DNA from: Mesostigma viride
Lineage: Eukaryota; Streptophyta; Mesostigmatophyceae; Mesostigmatales; Mesostigmataceae
DNA length: 45,000 bases
Assembly: GCA_009746045.1 (NCBI GenBank)
Contig: RPFO01000296.1
Span: 806,239 to 851,238 of the forward strand
Direction: 5' to 3'
Positions 30,801 through 41,800 of this stretch are shown here, in pieces (within the stretch, counting starts at the first letter, position 1; each line of letters starts with the position of its first letter). Below the pieces are notes generated by a model. It had not been told where the DNA came from. It did no database searches and saw only the letters and a list, made by a program, of their open reading frames with translations. A program made the position numbers and the translations under genes.

Positions 30801-33800
30801 ACACGGTATTGTGAAACAATCATCAAGTTGATCTGGGAAAAAAACTATTGCATGCTCTGCTGTAGCACACATGAAATTTGTTGCGATCAGCTAATCTGGT
30901 CCAGATGCGCAAGGAATTGGAGGTAGTATACTATAACAATGGTAAGCCATGGTATAGTTTCTTCTGCATTATTTCTTTGCATTGGTGTCTTACATGATGA
31001 CAGGGGCATAACGATACCGACCAATACCGACCAGGTAGTGATAATCGCATGAATAACGGGCCAACCAATAAATACCCACCTACCTGTGGTATGACGCACA
31101 AGCGGAAGATGGGCGTGGTGTGTGTGCTCCGCCACATGTCCTCGAGCGCGCACACTAGAGTAACTGACAGAGTAGAATAAAAAAAGGTAGAGGGTCACTA
31201 CATCTGATGGACTAGTCACTGGAGTCGTCCACAAAGGGATCGCGCACCTGAGGGATTGCGCAGAAGCGGAAGATGGGCGTGGTGCGCAGCCGCCGCATGT
31301 ACTCGAGTGCGCACACTAGAGTAACTGACAGAGTAGAATAAAAAAAGGTAGAGGGTCACTACATCTGATGGACTAGTCACTGGAGTCGTCCACAAAGGGA
31401 TCGCGCACCTGAGGGATTGCGCAGAAGCGGAAGATGGGCGTGGTGCGCAGCCGCCGCATGTACTCGAGTGCGTCCGGCGCGTGGCGCAGCGCGTCCGTCA
31501 CCAGGTGGTTGAGGCATGCCACCGCGGCCTTGCCGTTCTTGGCAGTGTCCTTGAACGCCTGCCCAGGGTATGAGGGTATAAGGGTATAAGGGTATAAGGG
31601 TATGAGGGTATGAGGGTATGAGGGTATGAGGGTATGAGGGTATGAGGGTGTGAGGGTGTGAGGGTGTGAGGGTGTGAGGGTGTGAGGGTGTGAGGGTGTG
31701 AGGGTGTGAGGGTGTGAGGGTGTGAGGGTGTGAGGGTGTGAGGGTGTGAGGGTGTGAGGGTGTGAGGGTGTGAGGGTGTGAGGGTGTGAGGGTGTGAGGG
31801 TGTGAGGGTGTGAGGGTGTGAGGGTGTGAGGGTGTGAGGGTGTGAGGGTGTGAGGGTGTGAGGGTGTGAGGGTGTGAGGGTGTGAGGGTGTGAGGGTGTG
31901 AGGGTGTGAGGGTGTGAGGGTGTGAGGGTGTGAGGGTGTGAGGGTGTGAGGGTGTGAGGGTGTGAGGGTGTGAGGGTGTGAGGGTGTGAGGGTGTGAGGG
32001 TGTGAGGGTGTGAGGGTGTGAGGGTGTGAGGGTGTGAGGGTGTGAGGGTGTGAGGGTGTGAGGGTGTGAGGGTGTGAGGGTGTGAGGGTGTGAGGGTGTG
32101 AGGGTGTGAGGGTGTGAGGGTGTGAGGGTGTGAGGGTGTGAGGGTGTGAGGGTGTGAGGGTGTGAGGGTGTGAGGGTGTGAGGGTGTGAGGGTGTGAGGG
32201 TGTGAGGGTGTGAGGGTGTGAGGGTGTGAGGGTGTGAGGGTGTGAGGGTGTGAGGGTGTGAGGGTGTGAGGGTGTGAGGGTGTGAGGGTGTGAGGGTGTG
32301 AGGGTGTGAGGGTGTGAGGGTGTGAGGGTGTGAGGGTGTGAGGGTGTGAGGGTGTGAGGGTGTGAGGGTGTGAGGGTGTGAGGGTGTGAGGGTGTGAGGG
32401 TGTGAGGGTGTGAGGGTGTGAGGGTATGAGGGTATGAGGGTATGAGGGTATGAGGGTATGAGGGTATGAGGGTATGAGGGTATGAGGGTATGAGGGTATG
32501 AGGGTATGAGGGTATGAGGGTATGAGGGTATGAGGGTATGAGGGTATGAGGGTATGAGGGTATGAGGGTATGAGGGTATGAGGGTATGAGGGTATGAGGG
32601 TATGAGGGTATGAGGGTATGAGGGTATGAGGGTATGAGGGTATGAGGGTATGAGGGTATGAGGGTGTGAGGGTGTGAGGGTGTGAGGGTGTGAGGGTGTG
32701 AGGGTGTGAGGGTGTGAGGGTGTGAGGGTGTGAGGGTGTGAGGGTGTGAGGGTGTGAGGGTGTGAGGGTGTGAGGGTGTGAGGGTGTGAGGGTGTGAGGG
32801 TGTGAGGGTGTGAGGGTGTGAGGGTGTGAGGGTGTGAGGGTGTGAGGGTGTGAGGGTGTGAGGGTGTGAGGGTGTGAGGGTGTGAGGGTGTGAGGGTGTG
32901 AGGGTGTGAGGGTGTGAGGGTGTGAGGGTGTGAGGGTGTGAGGGTGTGAGGGTGTGAGGGTGTGAGGGTGTGAGGGTGTGAGGGTGTGAGGGTGTGAGGG
33001 TGTGAGGGTGTGAGGGTGTGAGGGTGTGAGGGTGTGAGGGTGTGAGGGTGTGAGGGTGTGAGGGTGTGAGGGTGTGAGGGTGTGAGGGTGTGAGGGTATG
33101 AGGGTATGAGGGTATGAGGGTATGAGGGTATGAGGGTATGAGGGTATGAGGGTATGAGGGTATGAGGGTATGAGGGTATGAGGGTATGAGGGTATGAGGG
33201 TATGAGGGTATGAGGGTATGAGGGTATGAGGGTATGAGGGTATGAGGGTATGAGGGTATGAGGGTATGAGGGTATGAGGGTATGAGGGTATGAGGGTATG
33301 AGGGTATGAGGGTATGAGGGTATGAGGGTATGAGGGTATGAGGGTATGAGGGTATGAGGGTATGAGGGTATGAGGGTATGAGGGTATGAGGGTATGAGGG
33401 TATGAGGGTATGAGGGTATGAGGGTATGAGGGTATGAGGGTATGAGGGTATGAGGGTATGAGGGTATGAGGGTATGAGGGTATGAGGGTATGAGGGTATG
33501 AGGGTATGAGGGTATGAGGGTATGAGGGTATGAGGGTATGAGGGTATGAGGGTATGAGGGTATGAGGGTATGAGGGTATGCGGGTATGCGGGTATGCGGG
33601 TATGCGGGTATGAGGGTATGAGGGTATGAGGGTATGAGGGTATGAGGGTATGAGGGTATGAGGGTATGAGGGTATGAGGGTATGAGGGTATGAGGGTATG
33701 AGGGTATGAGGGTATGAGGGTATGAGGGTATGAGGGTATGAGGGTATGAGGGTATGAGGGTATGAGGGTATGAGGGTATGAGGGTATGAGGGTATGAGGG

Positions 33801-36800
33801 TATGAGGGTATGAGGGTATGAGGGTATGAGGGTATGAGGGTATGAGGGTATGAGGGTATGAGGGTATGAGGGTATGAGGGTATGAGGGTATGAGGGTATG
33901 AGGGTATGAGGGTATGAGGGTATGAGGGTATGAGGGTATGAGGGTATGAGGGTATGAGGGTATGAGGGTATGAGGGTATGAGGGTATGAGGGTATGAGGG
34001 TATGAGGGTATGAGGGTATGAGGGTATGAGGGTATGAGGGTATGAGGGTATGAGGGTATGAGGGTATGAGGGTATGAGGGTATGAGGGTATGAGGGTATG
34101 AGGGTATGAGGGTATGAGGGTATGAGGGTATGAGGGTATGAGGGTATGAGGGTATGAGGGTATGAGGGTATGAGGGTATGAGGGTATGAGGGTATGAGGG
34201 TATGAGGGTATGAGGGTATGAGGGTATGAGGGTATGAGGGTATGAGGGTATGAGGGTATGAGGGTATGAGGGTATGAGGGTATGAGGGTATGAGGGTATG
34301 AGGGTATGAGGGTATGAGGGTATGAGGGTATGAGGGTATGAGGGTATGAGGGTATGAGGGTATGAGGGTATGAGGGTATGAGGGTATGAGGGTATGAGGG
34401 TATGAGGGTATGAGGGTATGAGGGTATGAGGGTATGAGGGTATGAGGGTATGAGGGTATGAGGGTATGAGGGTATGAGGGTATGAGGGTATGAGGGTATG
34501 AGGGTATGAGGGTATGAGGGTATGAGGGTATGAGGGTATGAGGGTATGAGGGTATGAGGGTATGAGGGTATGAGGGTATGAGGGTATGAGGGTATGAGGG
34601 TATGAGGGTATGAGGGTATGAGGGTATGAGGGTATGAGGGTATGAGGGTATGAGGGTATGAGGGTATGAGGGTATGAGGGTATGAGGGTATGAGGGTATG
34701 AGGGTATGAGGGTATGAGGGTATGAGGGTATGAGGGTATGAGGGTATGAGGGTATGAGGGTATGAGGGTATGAGGGTATGAGGGTATGAGGGTATGAGGG
34801 TATGAGGGTATGAGGGTATGAGGGTATGAGGGTATGAGGGTATGAGGGTATGAGGGTATGAGGGTATGAGGGTATGAGGGTATGAGGGTATGAGGGTATG
34901 AGGGTATGAGGGTATGAGGGTATGAGGGTATGAGGGTATGAGGGTATGAGGGTATGAGGGTATGAGGGTATGAGGGTATGAGGGTATGAGGGTATGAGGG
35001 TATGAGGGTATGAGGGTATGAGGGTATGAGGGTATGAGGGTATGAGGGTATGAGGGTATGAGGGTATGAGGGTATGAGGGTATGAGGGTATGAGGGTATG
35101 AGGGTATGAGGGTATGAGGGTATGAGGGTATGAGGGTATGAGGGTATGAGGGTATGAGGGTATGAGGGTATGAGGGTATGAGGGTATGAGGGTATGAGGG
35201 TATGAGGGTATGAGGGTATGAGGGTATGAGGGTATGAGGGTATGAGGGTATGAGGGTATGAGGGTATGAGGGTATGAGGGTATGAGGGTATGAGGGTATG
35301 AGGGTATGAGGGTATGAGGGTATGAGGGTATGAGGGTATGAGGGTATGAGGGTATGAGGGTATGAGGGTATGAGGGTATGAGGGTATGAGGGTATGAGGG
35401 TATGAGGGTATGAGGGTATGAGGGTATGAGGGTATGAGGGTATGAGGGTATGAGGGTATGAGGGTATGAGGGTATGAGGGTATGAGGGTATGAGGGTATG
35501 AGGGTATGAGGGTATGAGGGTATGAGGGTATGAGGGTATGAGGGTATGAGGGTATGAGGGTATGAGGGTATGAGGGTATGAGGGTATGAGGGTATGAGGG
35601 TATGAGGGTATGAGGGTATGAGGGTATGAGGGTATGAGGGTATGAGGGTATGAGGGTATGAGGGTATGAGGGTATGAGGGTATGAGGGTATGAGGGTATG
35701 AGGGTATGAGGGTATGAGGGTATGAGGGTATGAGGGTATGAGGGTATGAGGGTATGAGGGTATGAGGGTATGAGGGTATGAGGGTATGAGGGTATGAGGG
35801 TATGAGGGTATGAGGGTATGAGGGTATGAGGGTATGAGGGTATGAGGGTATGAGGGTATGAGGGTATGAGGGTATGAGGGTATGAGGGTATGAGGGTATG
35901 AGGGTATGAGGGTATGAGGGTATGAGGGTATGAGGGTATGAGGGTATGAGGGTATGAGGGTATGAGGGTATGAGGGTATGAGGGTATGAGGGTATGAGGG
36001 TATGAGGGTATGAGGGTATGAGGGTATGAGGGTATGAGGGTATGAGGGTATGAGGGTATGAGGGTATGAGGGTATGAGGGTATGAGGGTATGAGGGTATG
36101 AGGGTATGAGGGTATGAGGGTATGAGGGTATGAGGGTATGAGGGTATGAGGGTATGAGGGTATGAGGGTATGAGGGTATGAGGGTATGAGGGTATGAGGG
36201 TATGAGGGTATGAGGGTATGAGGGTATGAGGGTATGAGGGTATGAGGGTATGAGGGTATGAGGGTATGAGGGTATGAGGGTATGAGGGTATGAGGGTATG
36301 AGGGTATGAGGGTATGAGGGTATGAGGGTATGAGGGTATGAGGGTATGAGGGTATGAGGGTATGAGGGTATGAGGGTATGAGGGTATGAGGGTATGAGGG
36401 TATGAGGGTATGAGGGTATGAGGGTATGAGGGTATGAGGGTATGAGGGTATGAGGGTATGAGGGTATGAGGGTATGAGGGTATGAGGGTATGAGGGTATG
36501 AGGGTATGAGGGTATGAGGGTATGAGGGTATGAGGGTATGAGGGTATGAGGGTATGAGGGTATGAGGGTATGAGGGTATGAGGGTATGAGGGTATGAGGG
36601 TATGAGGGTATGAGGGTATGAGGGTATGAGGGTATGAGGGTATGAGGGTATGAGGGTATGAGGGTATGAGGGTATGAGGGTATGAGGGTATGAGGGTATG
36701 AGGGTATGAGGGTATGAGGGTATGAGGGTATGAGGGTATGAGGGTATGAGGGTATGAGGGTATGAGGGTATGAGGGTATGAGGGTATGAGGGTATGAGGG

Positions 36801-38819
36801 TATGAGGGTATGAGGGTATGAGGGTATGAGGGTATGAGGGTATGAGGGTATGAGGGTATGAGGGTATGAGGGTATGAGGGTATGAGGGTATGAGGGTATG
36901 AGGGTATGAGGGTATGAGGGTATGAGGGTATGAGGGTATGAGGGTATGAGGGTATGAGGGTATGAGGGTATGAGGGTATGAGGGTATGAGGGTATGAGGG
37001 TATGAGGGTATGAGGGTATGAGGGTATGAGGGTATAAGGGTATAAGGGTATAAGGGTATGAGGGTATGAGGGTATGAGGGTATGAGGGTATGAGAGTATG
37101 AGGGTATGAGGGTATAAGGGTATAAGGGTATGAGGGTATAAGGGTATAAGGGTATGAGGGTATGAGGGTATGAGGGTATGAGGGTATGAGGGTATGAGGG
37201 TATGAGGGTATGAGGGTATGAGGGTATGAGGGTATGAGGGTATGAGGGTATGAGGGTATGAGGGTATGAGGGTATGAGGGTATGAGGGTATTAGGGGATG
37301 AGGGTATGAGGGTATGAGGGTATAGGGTAATCCGGGATAAGGAAACTTGGGTTCATTAGTAAGAGATGGTGAGAGTTTTTCTTCAGTTACTGAGGGTACA
37401 CAGGCAAGCCACCACGGCCGCACCATTCTTGCCCGCCCTCGTCCTGGAAAGCCTGTACGTGAAGGGGGAGAGGGGGTATTAGCAAGACCGAGGATCCGGC
37501 GTAGCCCATTGAATCACTAGTGGTTACATCTCATTACTAGGAATATGTTATCCTTTACAGCCCTATCCAACCATGAGAATTGAATTGAATTAAATTATAA
37601 CATGACTCCGTTGGGAGATCATGTAGCAAATATTCCTTGCTGGATGGGTGGAGGTGGGCGGAGCCGCGGAATCGAACTATGAGCCATGAGAATACGCCAG
37701 CATATCTAACCATGAGACGCCAGCAACCCCCATGTGGCCCTCACATAAGCTATATTTGGCAATCGCTTGGCCCTATCTTCGAGATGTCACTCACGTCGAG
37801 CGAGTTGGCGTACTTGCTCCAGACCTCCTTGGGCCAAAACATGCGCGGCGCAGGCTCCTCCAGGATGTCCTCCAGGTAGTCGCGGATTATGTTGGTCTTC
37901 TGCAGGGGCCAGGATAAGGGTGTAGGGTGTAGGGTGTAGGGCGCAGGGTGCAGGGAATTGGTTTTAGGGTTCAGAGTTTTAGGGTTTAGGATTCGGGGTT
38001 TTAGGGTTTAGGGATGATGCCGGTCTTCTGCGGGGGCCAGGATCAAGGTTAAGGTGTAGAGGTTAAGGTGTAGATGCCGGGTGTAAGGATTTGGTTCTGG
38101 GGTGTAGGGTGTAGAAATCAGGGTGTAGGGAATTGGATTTAGGATTTTTAAATTCTGGGTCCAGTCATTGGTTTCCAATTTACAGGTTTAGGATACAGGG
38201 TTCAGCGTCCAGTGGGCCTAGGGCCAGGCGTCAGGAATCAAGAATAAAAATTTCCAACTTTGGATGATGGGTGGGTGACAGCTTAAGGGTCCGGGGTACC
38301 GGGAGGTGATGTATTCCGGTCGGTTCAGGCACCGTGGTGACAGCAAAGTTAAAAACAGGCATCACATAACTACCTACTGTGGACGTATCCTGCTGACCTA
38401 TGAGGCAGTACCGGTTTTACTTAATAAGGATGAAAAGAGCTGTTAGGGACCCATGGCTAGGCTCCCCTTCAAACGCACTGTCCTTCCCCCCCCCCACAGG
38501 TGTGCACCTATTGCAATACCGTGCATGCTATGCGAGCATCATCACGCGGCCACCCACCTGCAGGAAGAGCCCCATCGAGTTGGACAGGTGGTCCAGCTCC
38601 CCTTCAAACGCCGTGTCTTCCAGCCCCGACCGCGCAAACAGGCGCGAGAGGCCCAGCCCGACCAGACCCGCGACATAGTGGCAGTAGAGGTCGTAGTCCT
38701 CCACCGTCTCCACCTGTCGAGGGGAGGGTTGGATATGTGTATGTAATAGGTTCACATGCTAAATCATTTGTTAATCGGGCAGAGGCAGTAAACGTCGTAG
38801 TCCTCCGCCATCTCCACGT

Positions 38820-38858
<39 letters not shown>

Positions 38859-41800
38859 TAGTGGTGGGGGTGGGTGGGGGCATGTGGGGGTGTATGTGTG
38901 TGTACGTGTGTGCAGAATCATGATCAGTAGAGGATATATATCATTAATTATTATTTTTATTGAAGTGATAGCAGTAGAGGTCATAATCCTCCACCCTCTC
39001 CACCTGGTGTGTGTAGAATCATTATTATTAATTAGGGATAATTGTTATTAGTTATTGGTAATAGAATGATAGCAGCGGAGGTCATAGTCCTCGACCCTCT
39101 TAAAACCAGGAGGGGGCTTGCTAGTATCAATTATAAGACTTGACCACCATCAATGACTGCGGGGAGATAAGATCATGGCCTTTAAGGATATGGCAGTATA
39201 AGTCGTAATCCTCCATCTGGGTAGAATGGCAACATGATTAGTACGGCCGGGGTTAGTCTCACTAAAACTGATGTCAGACCTATTAGTGCAGATGGGAATG
39301 TGTAAGACAATCAAGAAGGGTGAAAGCGTAGAATAAGGGAGGTGCACAAGCACAGTAAGGGAAGCGCAGGAGCAGTTAAGGTTACACTAGCAGTACAACA
39401 TACTGCTGGTTGTCTCCTTGATACTTGTACAGCAACATTGTGCCGCCGAAGTTTTAACAATGTCTCACCTTTCACACCACGTCGCCTTTCCTTATCACCA
39501 AGAGATTGGCTCTCCTCCCACAAGACGCGCTGTTCAATTATATCCAGAAGATGGTCTCATGTTACAATGAACTGCTCCCTCCATTCCAATAGCAGCCTCA
39601 TACAAATGACGAATAGGTTGATGTTTGTCTCACCTCACGCACGATGAACTGCTCAAATAGCCTCCAAACAGTGGTCTCACCTCCCGCACCACATTGCCCT
39701 GTACTATTCCCTCAATTTGATTAGCCTCCTCATACTGATAATTAATTGTTCAAGGTCCACAGTGATAGGTTAACGAATAGGTCTCACCTCCCGCACGATG
39801 AACTCCGCCATTCCCTCGCCCATGCGGCGCGTGATGTCCGCGATGACCTTCTGGTACCTGCACACACCAAGGGTTGCATAAATGCCACGAATAATAAACC
39901 ATGGGATTTCGATTAGAAACCAAATAGCCTCAAGAATGGGGAGGTACCTGTGAGGCACCTGAATGTGTCAAGGGTTATTTTTGGGGTACGATTTCGCTAA
40001 ATCACATTGAATTGGATCACGCGCCCACAATGAGGACCACAAAAAATTACTCAAGGCAGTGTGAGTCGCGTCAAGGACGCGGACTCGGGAAGATACCCAA
40101 ATCACGCGTCACAAAATAAAGAGCAGCCCGTGAAAAGTGGGTGATTGATTAAGTGGCTGGATGCATTGCCGCTCGTCCCCTTAAGTTTAAACCCAGCCAC
40201 TTGATGGTTGCCTTGCGCTGCTGCCGCGCGCACCACCCGGTCAACTGCTTGAAGCACTACACCGCAGGAAGCGCTACGCAACATGCACTTTCCATCACCT
40301 TGGGAGTGCCATCATGTAGTAATATGCCAGCATGCGCACTAGATTAGCATTACACACGCAGCAACATCAGGGGCCCCCCTCATCGCTCGTCCAACTGCTT
40401 TGGAGGAGCACAGCATCAGTGGTAGCGTTTGACATAAACCACACCAGCATTTACTTTCGGGCAGCCTCAACAATCGCTGGGCTGGTTGACGCACTGCATG
40501 GTGAGCATATTGTATATGGTGCGCATATTGTATATGGTGCGCATATTGTATATGGTGAGCATATTGTATATGGTGCGCATAATGTATATGGTGAGCATAT
40601 TGTATATGGTGCGCATATTGTACATGGTGCGCATATTGTGTGTATGGTGAGCATAGGGCTACGCTAGTCTAGACATTGTCTTACCAGTATTAATGTACTA
40701 GTACACAATATGTTTACCTTACGCAAGCCACAACAAGCATCCATGCCGAGACTTACCGTTCGTTGAGCTGCTTGAAGCACTGCACGACGAGAGGGAACTT
40801 TTCCATCAGGTCCTTGTACGCGCCGGTGCCACCTGTCACGCAGCAGAGGATCGGCCCATCACCCATCATCCAGGCCCCAACACCCAGCACCCAGCAAGCC
40901 ACCTGATCAGGCGGCAGCATGGTCACGCGACAGCAATCATCACAAACAGTGGTCCTCATCCATTGTCAACAACGCTTAGGCAACAACACCCACATTCCGT
41001 GCGTAGCTTGTCGTCGTGGGTGTAGGTCGTGGGACTTGTTCAGGTACAGCAGCTTGGTCGCATGACAAGAATAAAAAGGAACAGCAGCCTTCATCAATGA
41101 TCAACAACACTCAGGTGATGACACCCACATTCCATGCGGAACTTGTCGTCGTAGATGTAGGTGTGGAAATTCTTCAGGTGCGGCAGCTTGGTCTTCTCAG
41201 GAATGGACATGTCATCCTCTGATCGAAAGCGGGAAAAGGGAGCAGCAGGGGTGGGGGGGCAAGCACAGCGTAGGCAACGAACCTAGAGACAAGCAAGTTA
41301 GAACCGAGCATCTGAACCCTTGCTCAGAGATAGGCATGTGGTCCTCTTCGATTCTCAAAAGGGCTTTGCAGCGTGGAGGGGGGGGGGAGGCAGCGGGAGG
41401 GAGAGGCAGATGAAGGGGAAGAGGGGGGGGAGCCGCACAGGGAAGACGCTAGAAATCAAGTTCGAAAATAGCATTAAAACACTCTCTCAGGGATATACAC
41501 GTCATCCTCTGATGGGGGTAGGCAGCCGCGTGGGCGGAGGCAGCATGGGGTGAGGCTGTGGGGGGGGAGGCAGCATGGGGTGAGGCTGTGTGTGGGAAGG
41601 CAGAATCGGGGTGAGGCCGTGTGGGGGAAGGCAGCATCGGGGTGAGGCAGTGCGGGGGGAGGCAGCATGGCGCGAGGCAGCATGGGGGGGCAGCATGGAA
41701 AAGGCGACAAAAGGAGACAGGAGATCAAGTCAGATGCTACGAAAGCAGGAGGAAGGAAGAAAAGGGGAATCGGAAAATCATTGTTGGCTACTATTGCTAG

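Noticed and set aside
31566-37326. CRISPR-like or coding minisatellite
   Set aside because: Units are contiguous, with no spacers, in a eukaryotic intron.
31373-37426. 2017-codon minus-strand open frame of (PSYPHTLI)n
   Set aside because: It is the intron 7 satellite read in sense, joined to real exon 8. An 8-bp unit without stops on one strand gives an open frame of any length. The exon 8 acceptor and family homology place the coding start at 31558.
37640-37700. Possible tRNA-like GCGGAATCGAACTATGAG
   Set aside because: It is part of the LINE 3'UTR (a version is also at ~20890) and no cloverleaf could be made.
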